A DNA stretch of 64,000 bases from Rhizomys pruinosus (taxonomy: Eukaryota > Chordata > Mammalia > Rodentia > Spalacidae): positions 233,698-297,697 of the forward strand of contig VZQC01010985.1 in NCBI GenBank assembly GCA_009823505.1, read 5' to 3'. Shown here in pieces: positions 1-11,499 of the stretch. Position 1 is the first letter of the stretch, and the number at the start of each line of letters is the position of its first letter. The translations under genes and the position numbers were made by a program. The notes under the pieces are model-generated. The model saw only the letters and a program-made list of their open reading frames with translations. It ran no database searches and was not told the origin of the DNA.

Positions 1-558
1 TGTGTGCTTGGCATGTGCTTAGCTTTTTGCCTGTATTCTGATGTGAATTTTGAATGCCTTTTCACTTTGTTGAAGGATTGCTTTCCTTGATTCCTTCGGG
101 TGTCTTTGTTATATTCTCCTTTATGTATGGAGTGTTGACTTGTCTAGGTTTTAGGCTTTCAATTTTGGTTATTTATTGGAAAGTATAGTTCACTTTTCCC
201 TTTCTGTTCTTCAGGAGCTGGGTGGGTAGCAACCCGGGTGAGACCTTCTGAATACTGTATTCCCTATGCTGTCAGCCACTCTCTCCTGAGTTCCAGTTGG
301 GGGTTCCAATTGGCAGGGGGGGTTGGGTTGCTGGCTTGCGCCAGTACCCTCTGTGTTGGAGCCTCAGCTCCTGGCTCCAAAGGCCTTCTGGGACACCTTT
401 TCCAATTAGCTGGACCCGCAGGTCCCCTCAGACTCCTCCCCTAGCTGGAGCCCCCGCAGGGAGTAAGCTGCCACCGAATACTTGCCCTGAACTCTGGCTT
501 CAGGCCTCAGCTCCTGTGGCTCCCAAGGCCTTCTGGGACACCTTTCCCAATTAGCTCG
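1..558 (-). repeat. L1 5' UTR with promoter-like tandem units, start of an L1 running off the left edge
   Basis: Read on the minus strand, the right part is GC-rich and holds two copies of a ~55-bp unit about 143 bp apart (361-414 and 504-558). Both carry a CAGAAGGCCTT core and end at AGCTAATTGG. An A-rich stretch (225 down to 1) follows and resembles the region before ORF1 in rodent L1s. Rodent L1 promoters are built from such monomers. The 5' end lies near 558, so the element, possibly full length, extends left of the window. The family call rests on layout and remembered similarity only. Confidence 0.6.
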
Positions 559-746
559 ATTATTTTTTATATGTATGAGTATTCTGCTTGCATATATGTA
601 AGTGCTCCCAAAGGTCAGAAGTTGTTTGATCTCCTGGAACTGGAGTCACAAAAAGTTATTCAGGGCCATGCGGGTACTGAGGACTGTACTTGGGTACTCT
701 GCAAGAGCAGCAAGTGCTTACAGCTGCTGAGCCATTCCCCCTAGCC
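559..746 (-). mobile_element. B2/B3 SINE, diverged
   Basis: Minus-strand tRNA-derived SINE. The A-rich tail (as T-rich) is at the left and the internal promoter end, ending CCTAGCC, at the right. The body keeps the GGTCAGAAG and CTGGAACTGGAGT blocks shared with other B2/B3 copies here, but has many substitutions, so it is old. It abuts the L1 5' end. Confidence 0.8.
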
Positions 747-785
747 TTATTATTATTATTATTATTTATTATTATTATTATTTTG
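747..785. repeat. (ATT)n microsatellite
   Basis: Runs of TTATTATT between a B2 and a B1, probably grown from the A-rich tail of the following minus-strand B1. Confidence 0.9.
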
Positions 786-917
786 GTCTTTTCCAGACAG
801 GGTCTCCCTGTAGCCCCAGCTGTCCTGGAACTCACTCTGTAGACTAGGCTGGCCTTGAACTCACAAAGATCTGCCTCCCGAGTGCTGGGATTAAAGGCGT
901 GCGCCACCACGCCCGGC
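784..917 (-). mobile_element. B1 SINE
   Basis: Full-length minus-strand B1. It runs from GACAGGGTCTCCCTGTAGCC to the reverse of the 7SL-like head, GCCACCACGCCCGGC. It is close to the other B1 copies in the window. Confidence 0.92.
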
Positions 918-950
918 ATTATTGTTATTATTATTATTATTATTATTATT
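918..950. repeat. (ATT)n microsatellite
   Basis: TTATTATT run of 33 bp between two minus-strand B1 elements; it is the expanded tail of the right-hand B1. Confidence 0.9.
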
Positions 951-1088
951 AGAGACAGGGTTTCACTACGTAACCTTGGCTGGCCTGGAACTCACCCTAC
1001 AGACAAGGCTAACTTCAAAATAACAGAGATCTACCTGCCTCTGTCTCCCAAGTACTGGGAATGAAGGAATCTGCCACAACATCTGGCT
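951..1088 (-). mobile_element. B1 SINE, older copy
   Basis: Minus-strand B1 starting AGAGACAGGGTTTCAC and ending near ACATCTGGCTT. It is more diverged than the neighbour at 784-917, with CpG sites decayed. Its right end supplied the target of the next B2. Confidence 0.85.
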
Positions 1089-1097
1089 TAAACTCTT

Positions 1098-1120
1098 TTT
1101 TATTATTTTTTAAGCTGTAT

Positions 1121-1151
<31 letters not shown>

Positions 1152-1379
1152 TTTTTTATGTGTATGAATGTGCTGTCTGCATGTAGGTCTGTGCACCTGT
1201 GTCGTGCAATGCTGCGGAGGTCAGAAGAGGGTGTCGGATTCCCCTGGAACTGGAGTTCTCTTGGAATTGGAGTTACACAGAAGGATCTCAGCAGCCATGT
1301 GGGTGCTGGGGATCAAACCCCCCGCATCCTCTGCAAGAGCGGGTTGGCTCTCTTAACTGCTAGGCCATCCCTCCAGCCC
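1098..1379 (-). mobile_element. B2 SINE with internal module duplication and TSD
   Basis: Full-length minus-strand B2 with a (TTTA)n tail. Perfect 15-bp TSD CTGGCTTAAACTCTT at 1083-1097 and 1380-1394. The body carries two adjacent GGAA.TGGAGTT modules (about 1247-1275), the duplicated form of this family. Confidence 0.95.
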
Positions 1380-1394
1380 CTGGCTTAAACTCTT

Positions 1395-1974
1395 ATTTGA
1401 AAAGCAGTATTTACATACTGGAGATATGAACATCCACCATTAGTTTATGTGAGAAGATGTAAGGCAGGCTAAGTTAAATATTTCTGAAGTTCTAAGTTGA
1501 CTAGTTCTAATCTTACCATATAAATGTGCTAGAGAAGCCTGGAATGATAGCTGTAGATACAATTCTTGTGCAGCATTTGTTTTGGATGTTTCTAGTGTTA
1601 GAACGTATCTTGCTATCTAGATCATTGCTCCTTCCTTGGAATCTTATGTGGAATTTACTTAATAATTATTTGCTAGATGAAGGATTGGAATGGAACATCT
1701 AAGCTCCCACAACAGACGGAAGACAGCAAGACTAGAGAACAGCGTTCACTTGATCTCAGTAAGACTGGTGCTACAGATGGAGGGAGGTTCCATATCTTTC
1801 TGGGGTGGGATCCCAAGGTTAAATCAAGCTCTGCTTGTGTGCATTGATTTTGAAATACTCACTTGAGCCCATCTGAGCCACAGTTTCTTCATTTGTATGA
1901 TAGGAAACAAAACTTTTGATTTGTCAGTATACAAAGCATTTGGTTTCATCGTGGCATTTTCTTTTAGAAATGTA
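1395..1974. other. Unassigned sequence
   Basis: No gene, SINE or recognisable L1 segment seen. Composition is ordinary and AT-rich, with stops in all frames. Confidence 0.5.
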
Positions 1975-2081
1975 ATTTAAATTTTTTTTAAGAATTTCAT
2001 GCACAAGTATTATATTTACATCATTTTCACCCCTACCTTTATGCTCTTCAACCCCTCTCCTGTTCCCCCTACTCCCTCTCA

Positions 2082-2124
<43 letters not shown>

Positions 2125-2900
2125 TACTAAGTTCATTCAGTGTTGTTCATATGTACATGTGTTTAGTGGTGACCACTTGAGATTGGATGACCTATCAGGG
2201 AGCTCATTTGTGAAAAAAACTGGTGTTATCATTATGTAAGTCCTATTTAGACAACCATATTGTTGAGATGTCATGGGTGCAGCTTCCCATCCTATTTAGA
2301 CAACACTATCTAGGGGAGGCATCCTGACCCCTTGACACTTAATCTTTCTGCACCCTCTTTCCTGGTGTTCCCTGAGCCTTAGGTGTAGGGGCTGCATTGG
2401 AGCTGAATCAATTGGGTTCTGGGAAGTACCTCATGGTCACTTTTCCTCTACATTTAGACCAGTTGTGGATCTCTGGAATAGTCTCTGTCTGTGGCCAAAC
2501 CAAGATTCCTTAATGAGAGGGTGACATGTATCTGTGGCTATAAGGATAAGGATTTTCAGACAATATTTGTTTTCATTCTTCTTCCTGTCCTCCTCTTCTT
2601 CCACTTCTTCCATCTCAAACTTGTCCCTCTCCACCCCCATAACCTCCTTTCTGTCTTCCTGTGGCATCTGCCCTTCTTAACATCTCCTATCCACCTTCAT
2701 GTTCTCCTTTCTGGTTTCATAGCTCATACCCACATTAACCCTATTGTATATACATGGATAAACTTAGAAAACTAGGATCCATATATGAGAGAGAACATTC
2801 CATAGGTGGCTTTCTGACTCTAAGTCATATTGGTGAGTATACTATTTTCCAGATCAGTTAATTTTCTGGAAAATTTAATAATTTCATTTTTCTTTAACAC
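1975..2900 (-). mobile_element. L1 3' region (Lx-like), minus strand
   Basis: The left end resembles a rodent L1 3' terminus read in reverse (TTTCATGCACAAGTATTATA, then C-rich text). Further right are phrases typical of L1 3' UTR, such as GGGAGCTCATTTGTG and the block around 2776-2840. An (AT)n run at 2087-2121 interrupts it. The right limit is uncertain. No ORF2 reading frame remains. Confidence 0.6.
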
Positions 2901-2907
2901 TGAATAC

Positions 2908-2909
2908 AT

Positions 2910-2941
<32 letters not shown>
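2908..2941. repeat. (AT)n microsatellite
   Basis: Dinucleotide AT run following AT-rich text. Confidence 0.9.
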
Positions 2942-3550
2942 TCTTTCTTTTGGTGTGACACTTTTCTTCCACACAGGTCTTTTTAGAATTTTATTGTAAA
3001 GCTTAGCAATCTTCCTTTACTTGCTTCCTTTGTTTTTAATCAATAGAAGGTCATTCCCTTATCTTAATATTATGCTCCACAGTCATGTTCTTGCTTACTT
3101 GTCTATTAGTTTTGTATGTCTGGAATAAATCCATCTGGCAGATGATCTTTTGACTTATGCATCTTTGCATAAGCTCTGAGACTTTGACATACAATGTGAA
3201 CTGTTCAAGTCCCCATATGATACTGATGAGAAAGGACAGTTTCTCAGCTTTCTGACCTACCACAAAGAGAAGGTTCTCTGTACTCATACTAAACTGGAAA
3301 AACCAAAGGTGTCTGCTTGAATTTAACTCCACTTCACTTTTTTTTTCTTCCTATCATTTTCTTTTCCTTTTTATAACATGGCCAGATAGAGGATTCTCCA
3401 GTCATCAAACACCAACTCATGAGAAAGAATGAAAAAACACATGCATGAACTTTAATACAGTTATAACAGGTAGCAATTCATTCTGGGAAATAATGCAACC
3501 AACCAACATTTTGAGATGGGCCATTATGTAAAAAGGATTTTAGAATGGAT

Positions 3551-3691
3551 TTTTTGTCTTTTTGACACAGAGTCTTCCTGTTGCCCCAGCTGGTCTGGAA
3601 CATGTAGACCACGTTGGCCTTGAACTCACAGAGATCCACATGCCTCTGCCCCCTGAGTGCTAGGATTAAAGGCATGTGACACCATGCCCAG
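3551..3691 (-). mobile_element. B1 SINE with TSD
   Basis: Minus-strand B1 flanked by TTTAGAATGGAT at 3539-3550 and 3692-3703. Some substitutions in the 7SL-like head (CACCATGCCCAG). Confidence 0.93.
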
Positions 3692-3765
3692 TTTAGAATG
3701 GATGTTTTTTTTTCTTCCAATATTCAAGTTATGAGGCATTGGTTAGCATAACAAACAGTACTCTT

Positions 3766-4015
3766 TTTTAAAAATTTTTTATTTTATTTATTTTTGTATG
3801 TGTATAAATGTACTGTCTGCATGCAAGTTTGTGCACCCGTGTCGTGCAATGCTGCAGAGGTCAGAAGAGGGTATTGGATTCCCCTGGAACTGGAGTTCTC
3901 CTGGAATTGGAGTTTCAGACAGTTCTCGGCCGCCATGTGGGTGCTGGGGATCGAACCTGGGTCCTCTGTAAGAGCGGTCGGCACTCTTAACCACTAGGCC
4001 ATCTCTCCAGCCCTG
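3766..4015 (-). mobile_element. B2 SINE, duplicated-module form, with TSD
   Basis: Full-length minus-strand B2 with perfect 14-bp TSD CAAACAGTACTCTT (3752-3765 and 4016-4029). Two GGAA.TGGAGTT modules are present. CpGs are still intact (CGGCCGCCATG), which suggests a young copy. Confidence 0.96.
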
Positions 4016-4029
4016 CAAACAGTACTCTT

Positions 4030-5450
4030 AAAATATTCATTTAGGATAATTTTCACACAGAGACCCAGAAGAAAACATTCTCATATCTTCTCCCTAAAAC
4101 CACATGAATCCTTATGTTCTATAGTAATATATGATCTGAGTTCATGAAATGCATTTCTTCTTTATTAGTAAATATCATTACAGGTTGTGCATTTCTCCCT
4201 GGGCCTGCAGGTGGATAGATGGCTGTTTCACTTTGAAAATGTTTGCCATTGGCAATTATTTTCATGAATTTACATTTCAGCATGATGGGGGAAAGTTACC
4301 TCAAGTTCTGATAATGAGCTGAACCTGTCAGATAACATGATGAACTGTGCTGCTAGCAAACATTGCTGTCTACACTTGGTGGCTCTTTCTCAATGCTGCT
4401 GTCTGATGACAAGTAGAATCACACATTGGCTGGGACCAGCAATAGTAGCTCTAATAGGATACCTAGCCAGAACTCCCCCATTTAAAAGTCCATCTTGTTT
4501 CCCTACCAGCAAGCACATGTTGACTGAAGATATAATTCATCAGTAAAAAACCAACCAAACAAAAAGACCCCAGCTAGTCCACTAGGAATTTTGTTCTTAA
4601 GAATAATTTGGGCTTAAAATTACTTCTGTGTGCTTAATTCTTAAGTTAGAAACTAGTCTGTCTAACATTTCTATTATACTTAACCCACCTTCCATCAAAT
4701 TGATCAGTTGTCACATTAAAGCGTTCCCTTAAGATTGGGTGAAGTCTAACAGAAAATATCTCAGAAAAAGTATGTGATCAATGTAATCTCTTGAAGCTTC
4801 TGTCCAGCAGAGTTGAAACCAAACTACAAGTTCACTGATGACTGTCTAAGAAATCTGCCATCTTCAAAAGTGGTATTTGCCCAAATTGTAAGATTCTTAT
4901 ATACCAGGAAAAGATGGCATACAAACATGTGTCTAATGATTACTTTGGTCTAATTATTCTAAAATATATTAAAGTCTGAAGTGGAAACTAGTTAAAACCA
5001 CTCAGTAAAATTTACCCTTGTTCTGTGATAGATCCATAAAATTGAAGACATCTATGGATCATGTATGAAGTTGTACATTCAAACACAAAGCAGTGATTTC
5101 CACATATGAGTGTCAAGTGTGAAAATCTGGTCTCACAGATGGAGAAAGTAGAATTCAAGTGATTGAAGGCTAGGAAGAAAGGAAGGGAAAGATAAGGCTC
5201 GTTAACAGGAACATGATTATAAATTAGATCATATGAATAAGTTCTAGTGTTCTTCACATAGTAGATGATGATCAATAATTTACAATTAATTTCAAAATAG
5301 CTAGAGGAGTTTGAATGATCTCACCTAAAAGAAATGGTAAGTACTTGAAGTGATAGATGTGTTAATTACCTCAATATGATCATTAAACATTGAATATAAG
5401 AATCACATTGTGCTCCATAAACAGGTACAGTTATGTCAGTTAAAGTATTT
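4030..5450. other. Unassigned sequence, 1.4 kb
   Basis: No gene and no clear repeat. Only short broken ORFs. It may be ancient single-copy sequence. Confidence 0.5.
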
Positions 5451-5451
5451 T

Positions 5452-6375
5452 TAAGGATGCTGGAGAGGTTATGAGGAAATGGTAACACTCATCACCTGCT
5501 GGTGGGAATGTAAACTCGTGCAACCCCCCTATGGAAAGCAGTATGGAGAATTCTTAAAAGACTCAAAATGAACCTGCCACCTGACCCAGTCATTCCACTA
5601 CTGGGTATAAACCCACAAGACTCATCCTGTTGCAGATATACATGCACATCTATTTTTATTTCAGTTCTCTTCACAATAATGAAGAGCTGGAAGTAGCCCA
5701 AGTGTCCCTCAACCGATGAATGGATAGAGAAAATGTGGTATATCTACACAATGGAATTCTATGCAATAGTAAAGAAAGATGACATCATGAACTTTGCAGG
5801 TATTATGGTAAGTGAAGTAACACAGTCCCAGAAAAATAAACAACATATGATATCCCTCATTTGTGGATCCTAGCACCAAATCTCTATCTGTAAGGCAAAC
5901 TGAATATTTATTTTTTTCTTTCATCTGTAGTAAATATAAAGCCTGATGTTAGTCATAGACTTGCTATGTAATGCAGGAATGTAAAGTAATATTTTTTCTT
6001 TACCTTCATATAACTTTACTGTCAAAATGTGAATACCTAAACATATTTTGGAATCAACCTATACTTTATTTTCAGATGTCATAATCTTGGTATATGTGTG
6101 GTATATATGTATAAATTTATATGTTGGAGGGATACAAATTGGAAGGAACAACATCAACAAAAAAGACTGGGTCAAAGTTCTGACTGAAACAGCAAACTTA
6201 TTCCCAAAACAGTAAACTTTTGCATCAAAAATTTTTAAAAAGACTGAGAAAAAGATGAAAGACATGTATGGCAGAATGCATGAGCTCTGGTGGGGTGGGG
6301 GGGCAAGAAAGGGGGAAGGGCTCTAAATTTAAGAAATGTTGTATGTAATACACAAAACTTCAATCAAAAATGGTA
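5452..6375 (+). mobile_element. L1 ORF2 end plus 3' UTR, plus strand
   Basis: The left part matches the end of L1 ORF2 as seen in reverse in the other L1s here (GGTGGGAATGTAAACTCGTG, CAATGGAATTCTATGCAATA). The 3' UTR follows, with GGCAGAATGCATGAGCTCTG and a G-rich run at 6290-6320. It ends in an A-rich tail near 6360-6375. It is 5'-truncated and the frame is broken. Confidence 0.85.
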
Positions 6376-6418
6376 AAAGTAAAAAAGATAAAAAGAAAGC
6401 AAGAGAAAGACAAAAAAG

Positions 6419-6638
6419 ATTTGTTTTTGTTTATTCATGTGTATGTACATGTGCCTACATGAGTTTATGTGTGCCACATACGTCTAGGTGCCTGCAGAGG
6501 CCAGAACAGGGTGTTAGATCTTTTGGAACTGGAGTTACAAGTGATTGTAAGGTGCCTTATATAAATGATAGGGATAGAACCTGGATTCTCTTTAAGAGCA
6601 GTAAGTGGACTTAACCACTGGCCTATCTCTACAGCCCC
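6419..6638 (-). mobile_element. B3/B2 SINE, old
   Basis: Minus-strand copy with recognisable GGAACTGGAGTTACAA and AACCTGGATTCTCT blocks. It ends CTACAGCCCC at the promoter end. Many point changes. Confidence 0.8.
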
Positions 6639-6657
6639 AGTTAAAATATTCAAGCTG

Positions 6658-6706
6658 TCCAGGCCAGCCGGGACTAAAGGGAGAGCCTGTCTCAAAAAAT
6701 ATCCCC
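6658..6706 (+). mobile_element. 5'-truncated B1 fragment with long TSD
   Basis: Only the last ~49 bp of a B1 (GGCCAGCC...GAGCCTGTCTCAAAAAA) is present. It is bracketed by perfect 15-bp repeats AAAATATTCAAGCTG at 6643-6657 and 6707-6721, so it is a genuine short insertion and not a relic. Confidence 0.8.
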
Positions 6707-7264
6707 AAAATATTCAAGCTGCAAAATATTATAATTTGATAAAGAAAATATTTAAACAGCCAGAGTTTACCAAATTATCCTATAGCAGCTATTCTCTGTT
6801 CACTTACATTATAAGAATATACTGTTTCCTGGCATCTAACATCTGTAGTGTTCTTCATGAGGTGCATTAAGGGAATATTTTGCTGACTATTCCAGGTTTG
6901 AGAGTTGTTCTCAGAAGGAAGATTCTGCTTATTGATTTCAGAAATCTGGTGGAGAGATATTTCATCTATGCCCCTGAGGAGGTTCCCTAAAGCAGGACTT
7001 AATTCAGGAGAAATGAGCACATATATCCACATAAAGATGTTCTCATGTGTGGTCATGGCAGCTGTACCTGTAGAAGCCCGGCACTGGAAATTAATACATT
7101 ACTTATAACAAAGTGGTGTTCAGTAATACAATGATTATTCTGTATTGTCTAGTAATGCTGCACACAGTGCTTCAGAATATCCACATAATGAAGTATGAAC
7201 ACAAGATAATAATCATGTGTTTTATATGGATTTCTCATTTAATCATTTTGCTGAATAGCTTTAG

Positions 7265-7885
7265 CTTCAATCTGACACACCTGGGTGAAGGGTCCCTCAT
7301 TTGGATTGGCCTGTGGCCATGTCTGTGGAGTATTTTCTTGATTGTTGGGTGATACGGGAGGGCCCGGCCCATTGTGGGCAGTGCCAACCCTGGACAGGTT
7401 GTTGTGTATTGTATAAGAAAGCAGGCTCAGGGCTGGAGAGATGGCTCAGTGGTTAAGAGTGCAGACTGCTCTTGCAGAGGACCGGGGTTCGATTCCCAGC
7501 ACCCACATGACAGCTAAGAACTGTATTTAACTGTAGTTCCAGGGGAATCCGATGCTCTCTTTTACCTCTGAGGCATTGCACGACACAGGTGCACCAACCT
7601 ACATGCAGACAGTATACTCATCCATATTAAAACAAAACAAAACAAAACAAAACAAAACAAGCTGAGCTTGGGCCAGGGGAGCAAGCCAGTAAGAAGCATT
7701 CCTTCATGACCTGTGCTTCAGTTCCTTTCTCCAGGTTCCTGTCCTGAGTTCCTACCTTGGCCTCCCTAAGTGATAAACAGTGATCCCAAAGATGTAAGAG
7801 GAATAAACCCTTTCCTCCCCAAGTTGGTATTGGTCAGACTGTTTTGTCACAGCAAATGAAAACAAACTAGAGCACTCATATATAT
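7265..7885 (+). repeat. Dispersed rodent repeat, class not resolved, split by a B2
   Basis: Text such as GGAGGGCCCGGCCCATTGTG, TATAAGAAAGCAGGCT and AATAAACCCTTTCCTCCCCA is familiar from a very common murine interspersed repeat. Related minus-strand copies seem to lie at 36125-36530 and 38190-38790. I cannot name its class with confidence. The B2 at 7430-7660 interrupts it. Confidence 0.55.
7430..7660 (+). mobile_element. B2 SINE, single-module form
   Basis: Plus-strand B2 starting GGGCTGGAGAGATGGCTCAG with an intact B box (GGTTCGATTCC) and an (AAAAC)n tail. It carries one TTCCAGGGGAA module only. Confidence 0.93.
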
Positions 7886-8004
7886 TCAAGTATAACCATT
7901 GTATTTTGATCATTTCTTTTTACAGTTTTCCACTCCATTTTTTATAACACTACCATGACCTCCTCCATCGCAGAAAACATGAAAATCTTAAAAATAAAAA
8001 AATA

Positions 8005-8236
8005 GGGGCTGGAGAGATGGCCTAGCAGTTAAGAGCGCCGACCGCTCTTATAGAGCACACGGGTTCGATCCCCAGCACCCACATGGCAGCCGAGAACTGT
8101 CTGAAACTCCAATTCCAGGAGAACTACAGTTCCAGGGGAACCCGACACCTTCTTCTGACCTCCGCGGCATTGCATGACACGGGTGCACAAACTTGCATGC
8201 AGACAGTACATTCATACACATACAGAAATAAATAAA
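8005..8236 (+). mobile_element. B2 SINE, duplicated-module form
   Basis: Starts GGGGCTGGAGAGATGGCCTA. It has both modules (TTCCAGGAGAA then TTCCAGGGGAA) and many intact CpGs. A B1 follows directly in its A-rich tail. Confidence 0.95.
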
Positions 8237-8237
8237 T

Positions 8238-8380
8238 GCCGGGCGTGGTGGCGCACGCCTTTAATCCTAGCACTTGGGAGGCAGAGGCACGCGGATCTCT
8301 GTGAATTCGAGGCCAGCCTGGTCTACAGAGTGAGTTCCAGGACAGCCAGAGCTACAGGGAGACCCTGTCTCAAAAAGACC
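8238..8380 (+). mobile_element. B1 SINE, near consensus
   Basis: Full length, from GCCGGGCGTGGTGGCGCACG to CTGTCTCAAAAAGACC. CpGs are intact, so it is young. It is inserted in the tail of the preceding B2. Confidence 0.96.
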
Positions 8381-8382
8381 AA

Positions 8383-8461
<79 letters not shown>

Positions 8462-8464
8462 ATC
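8381..8464. repeat. (AAT)n then (AAAT)n microsatellite
   Basis: Compound A-rich tail: a long AAT run followed by an AAAT run. The first is the B1 tail and the second may be the tail of the B2 it landed in. Confidence 0.93.
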
Positions 8465-8495
8465 TTTTATTTAAAAGATTTAAAATAGCATATAT

Positions 8496-8757
8496 GGGGC
8501 TGGAGAGATGGCCTAGCGGTTAAGAGCTATGAATGCTCTAGCAGAGGACCTGGGCTCGATCCACAGCACCCACATGGCAGCTGAGAACCATCTTTAGCTC
8601 CAGTTCCAGGGGAATCCAACACCCTCTTCTGACCTCAGTGGCATTGCACGACACGGGTGCACGGACCTGCATGCAGACAGTACATTCATACACATACAAA
8701 AATAAAATAAAATTAAAAAAAAGAAAAGTGTCTTCACTGAGGACTTAAAAAAATAAT
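8496..8757 (+). mobile_element. B2 SINE, single-module form, with TSD
   Basis: Plus-strand B2 between AAAATAGCATAT copies at 8482-8493 and 8758-8769. The tail is followed by ~40 bp of extra sequence (8728-8757) before the right TSD, so the insertion carries a 3' extension. Confidence 0.88.
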
Positions 8758-9164
8758 AAAATAGCATATGTGATAATCTGTTCCAATGACCCCTCCAGCT
8801 TTGGTGGTTCAGTGCTTTACATCAGAACATCAGCAGCTTCTGCTTTGGGCTTTCCTTCATGGTGGGAATTCACAGGATACCTGAATTCTGAAAACACTTG
8901 CAGTGAAGGACAAGGATAGGTGTGTGAGTCTATCATATTTTTCCTTACTTCTTCCTGAATTACATCAAACATTGTTTTGTTTGAATAGTATACTTCAATT
9001 CCAAGTGCAAAATTAATGCATTTAATATCAAGTAATTACATACTTTGAACTGTTATTGTTTATATAGAATATCAGTGATTTAAATAAAATTGATCACATA
9101 AACACTTTTCAGATATTTTAGTTTTGTTCAGTGCTTCAAAGCAATGATTTGGTAGCTCATATTT

Positions 9165-9535
9165 CAGAGAGCACAGTCAGTAAAGTGCTTTTCTTACAAG
9201 TATAAGAACCAGAGTTTGGTCCCTTAAACCCATATATTAAAAAAAGCTGTGTGGGTGTGATGGTTATGCTTGTAATCACAGAGCTGGGGGGGGGGCAGCA
9301 CAGAGACATCAGGATCCCTGGGGCTACCTGATCCACCAGTCTGGTCTACTCATCAAGTTCCAGGCCTGTGAGAAACTCTGACTCAAGAAATACATTTAAA
9401 ATTTGGATGACACCTGAGAAAACTATCATCTCAGCTCCATAGAGGCATGTGCATGCCTATCTGCTCACAGCTGTGTGTACCCAGACATACACACGTACAA
9501 GTGTGCATGAACCTGTACACACATGTACACAAAAT
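9165..9535 (+). mobile_element. B4/RSINE1-type SINE
   Basis: Composite: a tRNA/ID-like head (CAGTCAGTAAAGTGCTT...), a B1-like middle (AGGATCCCTGGGG...GTTCCAGG), and a CA-rich tail (ACACATGTACACA). This is the B4 layout. It is old, with a G9 run at 9287-9295. Confidence 0.75.
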
Positions 9536-9602
9536 ATTTCATATTTCAAACTCAACTTGTTACCTAACAGACATATATTTACACATCTGTCTAAATCAAA
9601 AT

Positions 9603-9794
9603 TATTTTTAAGTTTATTTACTTATTTATTTATTTATTATGTGTTTTGGCTTAACATATGCAAGGGGACCACATGTTTGTAGTACCCTCCAAGATCACTT
9701 ACCTTGGAACTAAAGACATGTGGGTGCTGGTAACCAATCCCAGGTCCTCAGCAAGAGCAGCCGGTTCTCAGCCACTGAACCACTTTCAGCCCTA
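9603..9794 (-). mobile_element. B3 SINE, old
   Basis: Minus strand. A (TTTA)n tail at the left, then GTGGGTGCTGG and CAGGTCCTCAGCAAGAGCAG, ending CAGCCCT. Confidence 0.8.
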
Positions 9795-10758
9795 TTATTA
9801 TAGTTAGACCTACTTACCACCAGTTTTTACTTTTAGGAAATGTTCTTCAGAGATCTTTTTCTTATTTATTTAAAAGCATTCAGGAAGCTTCTTCTGAAAT
9901 TAAATGGTGAGCCACCTCTAACATCTATTCACACTAATATTTCAGTGGTTAATATTTTGCCTCTGATTTAAGATATTGTTTATTGGTGATGAAGGCAATC
10001 CATGAAACTAGCATCTTATAGAGAACTATTCCAAGAAGATGTATTGTTTTATTATTCACTTATTATTTACTGCATATTTCAAACTTTAAATTGGTTGAAG
10101 GCAAGAAGTTTAAAAATATTCCTTTAGTTCAAGTGCTCTCACCTCATTCTACAGGCATGCAAGAGTAAATCACCCTTTCCCATCATAACAAAGGAAAGCA
10201 AAGGTTATCAGGGACATAAAGTCACATTCTAGGACATTCTGCACTATGCCATAGCCAAGACACAGCCACCCATAGGAGGATGGCATTAAGATGAACACCT
10301 CTTTTCTAAGGTCCTTTCATGATTCAGAGGTCAGACACTCCTCTGAATGCAGACTATAAATACCAGTGTAATGCAAGAGAAAAACATCCAAATTCATAAA
10401 TTTTTGTCTTTCTTTTCTTTTTATATCAGGAAATAATCCATGTTGATTTTAGTGTGGCATTCATCTAGGATTCGTTTTTGATACCTGCCAATTTTCTCCA
10501 TGTTTAACCCATCACAAGGTTATACCACATATAACTACCAACCATCTCTAGGAAACTATCCACCCAACTCTATAGACTAGTTAACTAGCTCATAGTGCCC
10601 CAGTCTGTACCTTGGATGACTGCAAAAGTATAGTTCCCTGCACTGCAGGCATAAGTATCACCTTATGATAGATGCCCATCACCTGATCCACCTATACCAG
10701 TGGCCATACTACCCCCAGGACAAAGAGCATACATATAATCTATAACCTATAATAAATA
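9795..10758. other. Unassigned sequence
   Basis: No gene or clear repeat recognised across this ~960-bp AT-rich stretch. Confidence 0.45.
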
Positions 10759-10759
10759 T

Positions 10760-10910
10760 ATATATTTTTCATTTTGAGACAGGGTCTTCTTATAGCTCCA
10801 GCTGGCTTGGAATTCACTATGCAGATCAGGCTGGCCTGACTTTCACAGAGATCTACCTTCTTCGGCCTCTCAAATGCTATGATTAAAGGCATGTGCACCA
10901 TGGCCAACAC
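10760..10910 (-). mobile_element. B1 SINE
   Basis: Minus-strand B1: TTTTGAGACAGGGTCTTCTT through AAAGGCATGTGCACCATGG. Moderately diverged. Confidence 0.88.
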
Positions 10911-11499
10911 GGGGCATACATTTCTACTCAGAGGTCTGCTTATTTCCAATTCTGTTCAATTTCAAACTTATCCTCAGAATTTCCATGTCTGAGCAGAATA
11001 AACAGTGGGCCTTTTCACTAGGCAGGCCGTAAGCCATTCCCTAAACACCTTTCACAGACCCGCATCTGTACAGCTGTCATCAGTTTCAAAAAAACAATAC
11101 ACAATTCCCTTGAGTAGACCAGAGGCCCAGCTCATGGACTCTCTTCATATCAACCTGCATTTTGTATGGTTTTGTGCTTAATAATGTATCAAACACATCT
11201 AAATTTGGCTCAACCTCTAATTTTAAGCACTAAGTATACTGAGATGAATATTTGCCAATAATAAATCACCTACTTTGCTTCGGAAGGGGAGGGATGTGGC
11301 AGCAAGCTCTGGAGACATGGACTGTTGATGACTAACAAACAAATATGAGGGTTTGTAGAAATACTGTATGCTGTGGGTAAGAAAGAAACACAGTAATGCA
11401 GAGTGAGGGGCAGACTTAAGGGAGACATAATATAATTTTATATCTGCAGATCACGGACAATGTTTCCAGGGGCTGACATTGTAGAAGAGGTCTAACTAG

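Noticed and set aside
656..919. 87-codon ORF with an isoleucine/asparagine run
   Set aside because: B1 SINE plus (ATT)n translation.
3784..4018. Four overlapping ORFs on both strands, similar to ORFs at 1158, 8029, 38429, 46341 and 52664
   Set aside because: All are chance frames of B2 SINEs; the shared peptides reflect the repeat, not a gene family.
7113..7352. 79-codon ORF rich in hydrophobic residues
   Set aside because: AT-rich chance frame running into a dispersed repeat.
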